DNA from: Natronospira elongata
GTDB taxonomy: Bacteria; Pseudomonadota; Gammaproteobacteria; Natronospirales; Natronospiraceae
Reading direction: 5' to 3'
NCBI RefSeq assembly: GCF_034931365.1
Contig: NZ_JAYGII010000012.1
Coordinates: forward strand, 1 to 64,000
DNA: 64,000 bases
Made by a program: the position numbers and the translations under genes. This document shows positions 7,445-16,346 of the stretch, piece by piece. How positions within the stretch are numbered: the first letter of the stretch is position 1; the number at the start of each line of letters is the position of its first letter. A model generated the notes under the pieces. The model saw only the letters and a list, made by a program, of their open reading frames with translations, had not been told where the DNA came from and did no database searches.

Positions 7445-7480
7445 GTATAACAGCTAAATGGACCGCTGGCGGTGTTATTG
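7445..7480 (-). other. attI-like core of the cassette array
   Basis: On the minus strand GTTATAC (7451-7445) immediately precedes the ParA-like gene, and the six bases after G match the cassette's own attC, so this is the junction of first cassette and upstream sequence. An imperfect partner CAATAAC (7480-7474) gives a short palindrome. It may be an attI site or the edge of a lost cassette; with no integrase beside it this cannot be settled. Confidence 0.6.
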
Positions 7481-7619
7481 CAATATCGCGACTTCCGCAT
7501 AACTCCGCGCCTTCCGCAATTCGGGATTCCAAAATTCTCCTTTCATCAACACCCTAGCGGTTTTTGCCGGGGATTTCCCTGTATTCGTTTGACTTCCGCA
7601 TTTTGTGAAACCAATGATA

Positions 7620-7635
7620 CTGTATGTATGCACAG
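7620..7635. promoter_or_regulatory. LexA (SOS) box
   Basis: CTGTATGTATGCACAG matches the proteobacterial LexA consensus CTGT-N8-ACAG, and the bases before it (TA) also fit. A TTGACT hexamer lies 25 bases to its left. Integron integrase promoters commonly carry a LexA box between attI and intI; this box sits about 170 bases from the attI-like core on exactly that side. No SOS gene or intI frame follows it. Confidence 0.65.
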
Positions 7636-8086
7636 CGCCTATCGACACCGTTTGCCGCACCCGGTTGGCGACCGACACCCAACTTGCCACGAGGCATCTC
7701 TGTGAGGTCGTCACTCGTGACGGATACGGTGCCTTGATGCGGTTTGGCGGGGGTTGCGGTAGAAGGGCTTGCGGGGGCCGACAGGCCGGCAGGTCGCCTG
7801 CCGTTGGCTTGCGGTCGGGTCTGGGGCTGTTTGGGGTCGGTCTAGGCATTCAGGCTCGCCTGTCCGTGGCTTTCAGACAAGCATAGCGGATTTGGATGGA
7901 TTTCCACGTGGCGACCGGCGTATTCAGGTGGCCGGGCCCGTCTTCTCTGGAAGGTGGGCTTTTTTGTCCACACTGAGCAGGTGAGGTTCGTCTGCCTGTG
8001 GGTCTTTGTGCTGCGGCCTTGTATTAGGCGTGGCAATATGACCAAAATCTTGCAATAGCCGTCCATTCAGGGTCTTGGGGAGACGC
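7636..8086. other. Gene-free stretch where intI would be expected
   Basis: The 450 bases between the LexA box and the kinase-like gene hold only short frames with poor, Gly/Arg-rich or Pro-rich composition. I searched by eye for tyrosine-recombinase motifs (LHRYSLRTEQAY-like, HTLRHSFAT-like) and found none in any frame. A hairpin (CCGGCAGGTCGCCTGCCG, near 7788-7805) is present. The stretch looks like a deletion scar or the leader of the downstream gene. Confidence 0.5.
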
Positions 8087-10903
8087 ATGGTCATTGACGA
8101 TATTCTCGAAGAGCTGCGGAACGAGGAGATTGCTCTCGGCCCCGCAGTGGAAGAGATTAGAAAGCGTGTGGGGGAAATAGAGTCCGATTCGGAACTGCAG
8201 GGCCTTTACGACCGGGTGGACCTGTCCCAGCAGAAGGGGCTGCCCTCCTCCCAGGCCCGGACAATTCGCGAGTGTCTCGACCAGCTCCACAGCGCCGGGC
8301 CGGGCCTGGCCGAGCTGCAGACGCCGAGCGACAGTAATGGTGCGGGTGACAACAAGCAGGGTGATGACGACTTGCTGGAACTGAGCCTGGAACCGGCCGA
8401 AGAGCCGGCCAAGCCCCGCGGTGGCGTGGAGCTTGTCGATGATGATTCCGCGTCAGAGGAGGACGGGGCTGCCGATGAAGGCCCCCAGGAAGACAAGCCG
8501 CCCGCTGGTGCCACCGGGGCCATGGATCAGATCACCGGCCGATCCGAGGATAAAGGCGGACTGCCCCCCATTCAGCCCGAGGAGTCTGGCGAAGAAGCCA
8601 CGGCCTCTGCATCCGAAGACGATGGGCCGGCGGACACGGAGGACGCGGACGCTGATCCCGATCACCAGGTGGTGATGGAAACCCGCGGTTCGCTTCCCTC
8701 TAGCCATGAAAGCCGGCCGGATGAGGGCCCGACTGACGACGATGAACCCCGGGGTGTGGGCCGAACCACAACCATGGTGGGGGCGCTGCTGGGTGGGCGC
8801 TTCGAGCTGCTGTCCCGGGTCAGCCATGACCCCTATGGCGCGGTTTACCGGGCACGGGACCTGGAGAGCGAGAGCACCGACCCCAATGAACAGATGTGCG
8901 GCATCCGTATATTGCCGTCCGCCCTGGCAGGCCGAGAGGACGTGCTGCGCCGCACCGAGGCAATCATCAAGCGCATGCGTCGGCTGCAGCATCAGAGATT
9001 GCTCAACCCCAGTGCCTTGCACCGGGATGAGGGCCAAGCCTGGATCGTGACGGAATTGCCCGCCGGCATGACGCTGGCCCGGTTCATCCGGCGTGAATGC
9101 GTCAAGGGCCTGCCCGTGGATCGGGCAATGAAAATCATCGGGCAGATCGCCGAAGCGCTGAAGGTGGCTCACCAAGCCGATGTCTGCCATGGCGATCTGA
9201 AACCCGCCAGCATACTGATCGACGAAGAAGACCGGATCAAGGTGGGTGACTTTGGCTTGCGGCTGGCATTGTTTGGCAAGGAGCCGCCAGGCTCGCAGGC
9301 CGGGTCCACGGAGATCGAACAGATGGACCCCATGGACGCCTACCTCACCCTTGAAGTCATGGAAGGCGCCCCGCCGACGCCGGCCGATGATATCTATGCC
9401 CTGGCCTGTATCACGGCAGGCCTGCTCAATGGTGGCCACCCGTTCAATGGTCAATCGGGTCTGCGGCGGCTGGAGAAGGATCTGCCCACCCCGCGAATCA
9501 AAGGCCTGACCCGGTATCAACGCAAGGTGCTGGCAAAAGGCTTTGCGGTCTACCGGAGCGACCGCCCGAACTCTGTCGATGAATTCATGCAAGACCTGGC
9601 CATCCGGCGGGGCCCGCTGCCCAAGGCGCCTCTGGCGGCGGCCGCAGGGGTGGTGGTGGCAGTGGCTGCTGCCTGGATACCGCTGCAGAACTGGCTGGAG
9701 AGCCGTCAGCATGAACAGCAGGCAGCGTCCATCGATCAGGAAGGATGGCCTGCCCTGCGCGGCAGCCTGAGAATGCTGGATGCGGATGAGCGGGAAGCCA
9801 TTCTCCCCCGGGTGGAGGACTCGGCGGTCAGGCACTATGCCAATGCCGTGGAGCGCGCCATTGATGACAATGACCCCCTGGAAGCGGATCTGCTGTTGAC
9901 CGAAGGCCTCCGTCACTTCCCGGAAGCCCAGGCATTACGCACCCTTCGCCCCGAGGTGGAAGCGGCGGAAACGGCGTTAGTGAACACGATCACGGCCCGA
10001 CTGCAGGCGCTTGCCGACCAGGGCGCATTGGGTATCCGCGAGGAAGAGGACGATGTGCCCACTCTGCTGAACCAGTTGCAACGACTGCAGACGGATCACG
10101 AAATGGCCGACACGGAATACTGGCACGGTCATTATCGTGATGCCGCGGCAGAGGCCGTCGCCGAGGCCGACCCGGTCAGGGTACGTGAGCTTGTGGAAGC
10201 CGGCGAGCGGATATTCGACGATCAGGCGGTGATCTCCGAAGCCTTGCGAGAAGCACTGGTCCAGGCGGAAACCCGGGCAGCCGAGCAGGCCGCCGCGGAC
10301 CTGCTGCCGGCGGTCGAGCGGGGCCTGCCGGTGACCAGTGTGGAGGAAGCCCTGGCGCTCAAGGACGACTGGCGCGCCCTGCTGGTCCATACGGGTAGCC
10401 ATCCGCTGATCGTGGAACACAGCGGGATCATTGGCAGCTTGATGGCTCGGGAACTGGACCAATTGATAGAGGAAGAACGCTGGGCGGAAGCCAATGAGTT
10501 CATCCGGGACACAGCGGTCATGTGGCCTACCGACCAATTGGCCACCGCGCGCCGGGAACTGACCCGGGCGCAGTTGGCCGCTGATTATCGCCCTGCTTCC
10601 TTGAGAGCTGAACGTCAGGGACTGACAGAACGACGCGAGCAGGTCGAGGCCCTGGTGGAAGACCCCCGAATGACGCCGGTTTGGAGCGGCGAGCTACTGC
10701 TGGCCTGGCGCGAGATGCTGACCTGGATGCGGCCCGGTCGTGGCTGGCATGAAGAGCTGGAAGAGCAGTTGGAAAGCCTCTATCTCTCCGCCATCGAGGA
10801 AGCCATTGCCGAAGGGGATCGGGAGCGGGCGAGAGACCTGGGCCGACGCGGCCATCTGCTGCTGCCCGATTCCCACATGCTGCGCCAGCACGCGGGCGCC
10901 TGA
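8087..10903 (+). CDS. Membrane-anchored Ser/Thr kinase-like protein, catalytic residues altered
   Basis: The 938-residue protein has an acidic, low-complexity N-terminus (to ~225), a eukaryote-type kinase domain (~230-505), one membrane helix (~517-536, AAAAGVVVAVAAAWIPL) and a ~400-residue helical C-terminal domain that is probably periplasmic. In the kinase domain the Gly-rich loop is GGRFELLSRVSHDPYGAVY. The usual VAIK lysine is replaced by Arg (CGIRILP), the HRDLKPxN motif reads CHGDLKPAS, so Asp stays but Asn becomes Ser, DFG is intact (VGDFGLR), and the APE motif is lost (TLEVMEG). It may be a pseudokinase or weakly active sensor. I chose ATG 8087 because GGGGAG lies just before it; a TTG at 8075 is an alternative. 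Confidence 0.88.
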   Translation: MVIDDILEELRNEEIALGPAVEEIRKRVGEIESDSELQGLYDRVDLSQQKGLPSSQARTIRECLDQLHSAGPGLAELQTPSDSNGAGDNKQGDDDLLELSLEPAEEPAKPRGGVELVDDDSASEEDGAADEGPQEDKPPAGATGAMDQITGRSEDKGGLPPIQPEESGEEATASASEDDGPADTEDADADPDHQVVMETRGSLPSSHESRPDEGPTDDDEPRGVGRTTTMVGALLGGRFELLSRVSHDPYGAVYRARDLESESTDPNEQMCGIRILPSALAGREDVLRRTEAIIKRMRRLQHQRLLNPSALHRDEGQAWIVTELPAGMTLARFIRRECVKGLPVDRAMKIIGQIAEALKVAHQADVCHGDLKPASILIDEEDRIKVGDFGLRLALFGKEPPGSQAGSTEIEQMDPMDAYLTLEVMEGAPPTPADDIYALACITAGLLNGGHPFNGQSGLRRLEKDLPTPRIKGLTRYQRKVLAKGFAVYRSDRPNSVDEFMQDLAIRRGPLPKAPLAAAAGVVVAVAAAWIPLQNWLESRQHEQQAASIDQEGWPALRGSLRMLDADEREAILPRVEDSAVRHYANAVERAIDDNDPLEADLLLTEGLRHFPEAQALRTLRPEVEAAETALVNTITARLQALADQGALGIREEEDDVPTLLNQLQRLQTDHEMADTEYWHGHYRDAAAEAVAEADPVRVRELVEAGERIFDDQAVISEALREALVQAETRAAEQAAADLLPAVERGLPVTSVEEALALKDDWRALLVHTGSHPLIVEHSGIIGSLMARELDQLIEEERWAEANEFIRDTAVMWPTDQLATARRELTRAQLAADYRPASLRAERQGLTERREQVEALVEDPRMTPVWSGELLLAWREMLTWMRPGRGWHEELEEQLESLYLSAIEEAIAEGDRERARDLGRRGHLLLPDSHMLRQHAGA

Positions 10904-10924
10904 GGCCCCGGAGTGGGCGAGCGC

Positions 10925-11752
10925 CTAGCGCTCGGCCACCACGTAACAGATCCAGCCGGCATCGGCTTCGCCGTGGGCGGCCGGGGTGAATTCGCCATCC
11001 CCTTCCCCGGTCTCCTCGTCGGTGCCCTCCCAGTAAACCGTGACCCGGGGGAATCCCGCCTCGCGGAGAATCTCCTGAATCTCCGGCAGCGTCCACATGC
11101 GCCAGTGATAGGTGAAGGCCTTTTTCATTTCCGAGCCATCCGGAAAGGCAAAGTGGATATGACAGGTCATGTCCCCGGTGATGGGGTCATAGTGTGCCTG
11201 GTCCCAGATGTAATCGAAGCCGTCACATTCCCGTTCTTCTTCCAGTTCACGGAAGGCGTCATAGCCGCCGAAGGCGTCCAGGAACAGCACGCCGTCCTCA
11301 ACCAGGTTTTCTCGGGCACGCTCGAAATACTTTCTGAGCTGGTCCCGGGATTTGAACAGGTAGTAGCTGAAGTTCATGGCCAGCAAGGCATCCACGGCTT
11401 CGGTTTCGGCGGTCAACACGTCCGCCTCGATCAGGCGAATTCGGCTGCGTGCCTCGGCCGGCAGGCGGGCAATGTGGTTGTCCCGGCCCCAGGCCAGCAC
11501 CTCGGCGTCAATATCCACGCCCACGGCGGTATGTTCCGGGTTGCGCCGAACCCATTCCGCCGAGGAGAAACCGGTTCCGCAGAAATCCTCGCGTAAACTC
11601 TTCGCTTCCCGGCCACGGATTTCCTCGAAGGTGGCCTCAACGAAGTCCATTTCCGCCTCGGGCTCCTGTACGGAGGACTCGTAAAGGACATGGCGGTCGG
11701 CCTCATCGGCCATTCTGGGTTTGCCTCGACGCTTCTGCTTGCTGGCCATCAT
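10925..11752 (-). CDS. Class I SAM-dependent methyltransferase
   Basis: The 275-residue protein has a Rossmann methyltransferase core: motif I is LREDFCGTGFSSAEW (a D-x-C-GTG variant of the usual ExGxG), the acidic end of strand 2 is VGVDIDAEVL, motif III is LIEADVL, and motif IV is DALLAMNFSYYLF. The later part (FLDAFGGYD, TYHWRMWTLPEIQEILREAGF) is typical of small-molecule methyltransferases. The substrate is unknown. A basic N-terminus (ASKQKRRGKPR) precedes the domain. It is convergent with the kinase-like gene and divergent from the M28 peptidase gene. ATG-ATG at 11752/11749 makes the start ambiguous by one codon. Confidence 0.88.
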   Translation of the reverse strand: MMASKQKRRGKPRMADEADRHVLYESSVQEPEAEMDFVEATFEEIRGREAKSLREDFCGTGFSSAEWVRRNPEHTAVGVDIDAEVLAWGRDNHIARLPAEARSRIRLIEADVLTAETEAVDALLAMNFSYYLFKSRDQLRKYFERARENLVEDGVLFLDAFGGYDAFRELEEERECDGFDYIWDQAHYDPITGDMTCHIHFAFPDGSEMKKAFTYHWRMWTLPEIQEILREAGFPRVTVYWEGTDEETGEGDGEFTPAAHGEADAGWICYVVAER

Positions 11753-11878
11753 CTTCCCCGGTAGTGGCTATTCCTGTGATAATGTCGCCCTTTTGGGCGG
11801 GCCGCCGCATTGTACTTGGATTCCCCGGCCGCGTCCGCCCCTTGGCAAATCACCACTATCGGGATTGGAGTGTCTTTC

Positions 11879-13333
11879 ATGTCCAGGCAGTTACTTTCGG
11901 CCCTGTTCACCGGCCTGCTGGCCCTCCCGCTGTCCGCCGTCGCATTGGCGGAAGCGGACATCAACGACCAGGCAGATGCCGAAAAAGAGATCGCCGAACT
12001 CCCGTCGAATCTGTTGGAGACCGCCCGCAGTCTCAAGCAGCAGGGCCTGGAAGACCAACTGGCCTGGGACCTGACCGAGGAGCTTCTCACCAAGGTGGGC
12101 CCGCGATTCGCCGGTACTGACGGCGACCGGGCAGCGGTCAGCTGGGCACTGACACAGTTCCGGGAACTGGGCTTTCAGAATATCCAGGCCGAGGAAGTGG
12201 AAGTGCCCCGCTGGGTGCGAGGCGAAATCTCGGCAGAGATCACCGCACCCTACCCGCAGGAGCTGGTGGCGGTTGCCCTGGGCGGCTCCATCGGCACACC
12301 CGAAGAAGGAATCGAGGCACCGGTACTGCAGGTCCATGATCTGGAGGAGCTGGAATCCCTCAGCCGTTCCCAGGTCGAGGGGCATATCGTTTTCTTCAGT
12401 CAGCGAATGGAACGCCGCCGGGACCCTTCCGGTTATTCGGAAGCGGTCGCCAATCGCTCGGCCGGGCCGGCCCTCGCTTCTGAGAAGGGTGCGGTGGCCA
12501 CGGTGATTCGCTCCATTGGCAGCTCCGACCAGCGCGTCGCCCATACCGGCGGCACCCGATTCCCCGAGGACGTCAAACGCATCCCGGCGGCGGCCCTGTC
12601 CAACCCGGATGCGGACTTGCTGGAACGGCAGATTGAGACCGGGCGCCCGGTTACCCTTCGCTTGCGTCTGACATCACGCAATCTGGAGCCCACGACGTCC
12701 GCCAATGTGATTGGCGAGATTCCCGGCTCGGATCCCGATGCCGGGGTGGTGCTGTTGGGGGCTCACCTGGATTCCTGGGACATCACTCCCGGCGCTCATG
12801 ATGCGGCGGCCTGTGTCGGCATTGTGACCACGGTGGCACACATGATTCGCCAGATGGATGAACAGCCGCGCCGGACCATTCGCGTGGTTTTGTTCGCCAA
12901 TGAGGAATTCGGCCTGTCAGGCGCCCGCACCTATGCGGAGAACCGGCGCAACCGCATTGATGAACATTATGTGGGGATTGGGGCTGACCTGGGTGCGTTC
13001 GAAGTCTGGCGATTCGATACGGTCATCAATGAAGACGCCATGCCCGTGGCCCGCGCCCTGCATCAGTTGATTGAACCGCTGGGTGTGGAAATGGGTAGCA
13101 ATGAAGGCTATGGCATTCCCGATTTCATTCCCCTGCGTGCCCTCGGCATGCCTGTCCTGGATCCGCTTCAGGATGCCGCACCCTATTTCGACATCCACCA
13201 CACCATCAACGACACTCTGGACAAGGTGGACCCGGAACAACTTCGCCAGAACGTGGCGGTCTATGCGGCGCTGACCTGGATGGCAGCCAATATGGATGTC
13301 GAGCTTCGGCCAACCCCTGACGCTGATGACTGA
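11879..13333 (+). CDS. Secreted M28-family metallopeptidase
   Basis: A 484-residue zinc aminopeptidase or carboxypeptidase-Q-like enzyme, exported by an N-terminal signal peptide (MSRQLLSALFTGLLALPLSAVALA). A protease-associated domain-like insert lies in the first half (residues ~120-250). The M28 zinc ligands can be followed: GAHLDSWD (His), PGAHDAAAC (bridging Asp), FANEEFGLSG (catalytic Glu and Glu ligand), GADLGAF (Asp) and FDIHHTINDT (His). It would release amino acids from peptides in the periplasm or outside the cell. The inner ATG was chosen because it starts exactly at the signal peptide; the longer frame from 11810 adds 23 unlikely residues. Confidence 0.93.
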   Translation: MSRQLLSALFTGLLALPLSAVALAEADINDQADAEKEIAELPSNLLETARSLKQQGLEDQLAWDLTEELLTKVGPRFAGTDGDRAAVSWALTQFRELGFQNIQAEEVEVPRWVRGEISAEITAPYPQELVAVALGGSIGTPEEGIEAPVLQVHDLEELESLSRSQVEGHIVFFSQRMERRRDPSGYSEAVANRSAGPALASEKGAVATVIRSIGSSDQRVAHTGGTRFPEDVKRIPAAALSNPDADLLERQIETGRPVTLRLRLTSRNLEPTTSANVIGEIPGSDPDAGVVLLGAHLDSWDITPGAHDAAACVGIVTTVAHMIRQMDEQPRRTIRVVLFANEEFGLSGARTYAENRRNRIDEHYVGIGADLGAFEVWRFDTVINEDAMPVARALHQLIEPLGVEMGSNEGYGIPDFIPLRALGMPVLDPLQDAAPYFDIHHTINDTLDKVDPEQLRQNVAVYAALTWMAANMDVELRPTPDADD

Positions 13334-13346
13334 GGCCTGGTAACTA

Positions 13347-14354
13347 TCAGGCAGCGTCCGTTGCCGGTACCGCGTCCAAGGCACGATGGATGATGGCGTC
13401 CGGGGCAAGCTTGCCGCTCATGGATTCAGACAGGGTCCGGCGCCACTGACGGGCGCCGGGCACGCCCTGGAACAGGCCGTGGATATTTCGCAGCAGCATG
13501 CTGCGGGGAACACCGGCCTGGTGCATGTCGGCGCAGTAGTCGGCATAGGCCAGGGCCACTGCCGTCCGGCTTTCCGGTGCCGTGTTGCGCTTGAAGATTC
13601 GCCCATCGGCTTCCGCCAGCAGCCAGGGATTGCTGCAGGCGGCCCGGCCGATCATCACGCCATGGAATTGCTTCAAGAACGCTTCGGCCTGGTCCAGCCC
13701 GCCGATGCCGCCGTTGATGGCGATCTCCAGCCCGGGGAATTCCGCCGCCAGCCGCTCAACCCGCTCATAGTTCAAGGGCGGCTTCTCCCGGTTCTCCTTC
13801 GGACTCAGGCCCTTGAGCCAGGCCTTGCGGGCGTGAACGATGAAGTGGCGGCAGCCGGCGCGACTGACGGTATCAACGAAGGCGGCCAATGCCTGGTCGC
13901 TGTCCTGTTCATCCACCCCGATTCGGCATTTGATGGTGACCGGTATGTCCACACGGTCCTGCATGGCAGCGACGCAGGCGGCCACGGTGTCCGGTTCCCG
14001 CATCAGACAGGCGCCGAAACGCCCTGACTGGACCCGGTCACTGGGGCAGCCGACATTGAGATTGACCTCGTCATAGCCCCACTCTTGCGCGATGGCGGCG
14101 GCATCCGCCAGCACCGATGCCTCCGAGCCACCCAGTTGCAGAGCCAGGGGATGCTCGCAGCCGGAGAAACCCAGCAAGCGCTCCCGGTCTCCGTTGACCA
14201 CCGCACGAGCGTGCACCATTTCCGTGTACAGCAGCGTCTGCCGACTGATCAGGCGCAGAAAGTATCGGAAATGCCGATCCGTCCATTCCATCATGGGTGC
14301 AACGGACAGACGCCGATCGAGGGGCTTGAAGTTGTCGGTTTCAGGCATATGCAT
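13347..14354 (-). CDS. dusA: tRNA-dihydrouridine(20/20a) synthase DusA
   Basis: This 335-residue FMN enzyme reduces uridine to dihydrouridine at positions 20/20a of tRNA using NADPH. The signature is complete: RRLSVAPMMEWTDRHFRYF at the N-terminus, LQLGGSE, the active-site loop NLNVGCPSDRVQSGRFGACLM with its catalytic Cys, IPVTIKCRIGVDE, FIVHARKAWLKGLSPKENRE (a DusA-specific stretch) and the FMN-phosphate motif INGGI/VMIGRAACSNPWLL. The length fits the family. An alternative ATG lies two codons downstream. It converges on the M28 gene and is followed on the same strand by nothing obvious. Confidence 0.97.
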   Translation of the reverse strand: MHMPETDNFKPLDRRLSVAPMMEWTDRHFRYFLRLISRQTLLYTEMVHARAVVNGDRERLLGFSGCEHPLALQLGGSEASVLADAAAIAQEWGYDEVNLNVGCPSDRVQSGRFGACLMREPDTVAACVAAMQDRVDIPVTIKCRIGVDEQDSDQALAAFVDTVSRAGCRHFIVHARKAWLKGLSPKENREKPPLNYERVERLAAEFPGLEIAINGGIGGLDQAEAFLKQFHGVMIGRAACSNPWLLAEADGRIFKRNTAPESRTAVALAYADYCADMHQAGVPRSMLLRNIHGLFQGVPGARQWRRTLSESMSGKLAPDAIIHRALDAVPATDAA

Positions 14355-14413
14355 ATCGAAGTGCCCGCAGCCTTGATCAATACTGCCAGATAACCGTTTG
14401 TTTTCCAGGCTGC

Positions 14414-16228
14414 TCAGCTCGCCTCCCGGGCCGCCTTCTTGCGCTCGTGCTCCTTGAGCCAGCGCTTGCGAACCCGAAGGCTCTCCGGTGTCACTTCAAT
14501 CAGCTCGTCATCGTTGATGAATTCCAGCGCCTGCTCAAGGGTCAGCTTGATGGGCGGGGTGAGCTGGATGGCATCGTCCTTGCCGGAGGCCCGCACATTG
14601 GTGAGCTGCTTGGCCTTCTGGGGGTTCACCGTCAGGTCATTGTCCCGGGTGTGAATGCCAATGACCTGCCCTTCATAGACCGGGTCGCCCGGTGACACGA
14701 AGAGCTTGCCGCGCTCCTGCAGGTTGAACAGGGCGAAACCCACGGCCTTGCCCTGGCCGTTGGAAATCAGGGCACCGTTACGACGGGCACCCAGATTGGC
14801 ATTGCTCAGCGGGCCATAGCGATCAAACACATGGTGCATGATGCCGGTGCCGGAGGTCAGGGTGCGAAAATCGGTCTGAAAGCCGATCAGGCCCCGGGCC
14901 GGAATCCGGTAGTCCAGGCGCACACGGCCCTTGCCATCGGGGGCCATATTGTCCATCTGGCCGCCGCGCTCGCCGAGGGCTTCCATCACCGCACCCTGGG
15001 TGGTCTCATCCAGGTCCACGGTCAGCAGTTCCCAGGGCTCCTGCTTCACACCGTCAATCTCGCGCACGATCACTTCCGGGCGGGAGACGGCCAGCTCGTA
15101 GCCTTCACGGCGCATGTTTTCCAGCAGAATGGAGAGATGCAGCTCGCCCCGGCCGGAGACCTTGAAGCGCTCCGGATCGTCGGTGTCTTCCACCTTCAGC
15201 GCCACATTGTGGATGGTCTCGCGCATGAGACGATCCCGCACCTGGCGGCTGGTCACATACTTGCCTTCCTTGCCGGCAAAGGGCGAGGTATTGGTCTCGA
15301 AGGTCATGCTGATGGTGGGTTCATCCACGGTCAGCGGGGTCATGGCCTCGGGGTGCTCCGGGTCACAGACGGTGTCGGACACCCGGGGGAAATCGATGCC
15401 GCTGAAGGCCACAATATCGCCGGCGGAGGCCGATTCGGCCTCCACCCGGTCCAGGCCCAGGAAGCCGAAGACCTTGACCACCCGTTCCTTGCGTTGCTTG
15501 CCGTCGCGATCAATGACCACGACCTGGGAATTGGTCTTCAGGGTGCCCTGACGAATCCGGCCCACGGCTATGGCGCCGAGGTAGCTGGAGTAATCCAGGG
15601 ACGTCACCTGCAACTGCAGGGGGGCGTCCGGGTCCACCTTGGGCGGGGGGACCTGCTCCACCAGGGTCTGGAACAGGGCTTCCATGTCGCCGCTTTCCTC
15701 GCCATCCATCGAGGCCCAACCGTTCAGGGCCGAGGCATAGACCACCGGGAAGTCGAGCTGGTCTTCATCAGCACCCAGGTGGTCCAGCAGATCGAAGGTC
15801 TGGTCCAGCACCCAGTCCGGGCGAGCGCCGGGGCGGTCGATCTTGTTGATGACCACGATGGGCTTCAAGCCATGCTCGAAGGCCTTCTGACAGACAAAAC
15901 GGGTCTGGGGCATGGGCCCGTCCACCGCATCCACCAACAGCACAAAGGCATCCACCATGGACAGAACCCGCTCGACCTCGCCACCGAAGTCGGCGTGACC
16001 CGGGGTATCGACGATGTTGATGCGGTAGTCCTGCCATTCGATGGCGGTGTTCTTGGACAGAATGGTAATGCCGCGTTCGCGCTCCAGATCATTGGAGTCC
16101 ATTGCGCGGTCCGGCAGTGTCTCTGCCCGATCGAGGGTTCCGGACTGCTGCAAAAGCCTGTCCACGAGCGTGGTCTTGCCATGGTCGACGTGCGCGACGA
16201 TGGCTACGTTGCGAAGTCTTTCAATCAC
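14414..16228 (-). CDS. typA: Translational GTPase TypA/BipA
   Basis: This 604-residue ribosome-associated GTPase helps ribosome assembly and stress or cold adaptation. GTPase motifs are G1 AHVDHGKTTLVD, G2 RERGITILSKNTA, G3 DTPGHADFGGEVERV, G4 NKIDRPGARPD and G5 YASALNGW. An EF-G-like domain II (residues ~200-290), domain III (RGELHLSILLENMRREGYE), the EF-G C-domain-like part (GRVRLDYRIPARGLIGFQTDF) and the BipA C-terminal domain (NPQKAKQLTNVRASGKDD) follow in the usual order. The start MIERLRNVAIVAHVDHGK is standard. Confidence 0.98.
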   Translation of the reverse strand: MIERLRNVAIVAHVDHGKTTLVDRLLQQSGTLDRAETLPDRAMDSNDLERERGITILSKNTAIEWQDYRINIVDTPGHADFGGEVERVLSMVDAFVLLVDAVDGPMPQTRFVCQKAFEHGLKPIVVINKIDRPGARPDWVLDQTFDLLDHLGADEDQLDFPVVYASALNGWASMDGEESGDMEALFQTLVEQVPPPKVDPDAPLQLQVTSLDYSSYLGAIAVGRIRQGTLKTNSQVVVIDRDGKQRKERVVKVFGFLGLDRVEAESASAGDIVAFSGIDFPRVSDTVCDPEHPEAMTPLTVDEPTISMTFETNTSPFAGKEGKYVTSRQVRDRLMRETIHNVALKVEDTDDPERFKVSGRGELHLSILLENMRREGYELAVSRPEVIVREIDGVKQEPWELLTVDLDETTQGAVMEALGERGGQMDNMAPDGKGRVRLDYRIPARGLIGFQTDFRTLTSGTGIMHHVFDRYGPLSNANLGARRNGALISNGQGKAVGFALFNLQERGKLFVSPGDPVYEGQVIGIHTRDNDLTVNPQKAKQLTNVRASGKDDAIQLTPPIKLTLEQALEFINDDELIEVTPESLRVRKRWLKEHERKKAAREAS

Positions 16229-16346
16229 TGAGAATGCACCGAGGTGGGATAAAGAAGAAATGTTAGCCGGGCATTATAACATGTGATTCGGTAACAACCG
16301 AAACGTTTGCGTTACCATGGGCGGTCAAGCCGCCAAAAGACATCCG

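Larger units (their letters stand above)
2974..7451 (-). mobile_element. Integrase-less integron cassette array (CALIN-type), six cassettes
   Basis: Six short cassettes, each holding one leftward gene, are separated by attC-like palindromes at 2974-3034, 3645-3704, 4278-4335, 4935-5008, 5558-5635 and 6335-6403, with a simple core at 7445-7451. For all six, the first six bases (TTRRRY part) of the cassette are the reverse complement of the inverse core in its own attC: TTATAC/GTATAAC, TTAGCG/CGCTAAC (twice), TTAAAC/GTTTAAC (twice), TTGTGC/GCACAAC. This match is expected only if each unit was once a closed circle inserted by site-specific recombination. Cassette bounds on this basis are 2980-3650, 3651-4283, 4284-4940, 4941-5563, 5564-6340 and 6341-7450. 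The genes are AT-richer than the flanks and differ in style. No integron integrase gene exists on either side within the window. Confidence 0.9.

Noticed and set aside
7605..7886. 93-residue rightward frame after the LexA box
   Set aside because: Its Gly/Arg-rich composition and lack of tyrosine-recombinase motifs or a ribosome site argue against it being intI or any real gene.
14831..16231. 466-codon frame opposite typA
   Set aside because: TypA on the other strand is unmistakable; this frame is a His/Gly-rich shadow.
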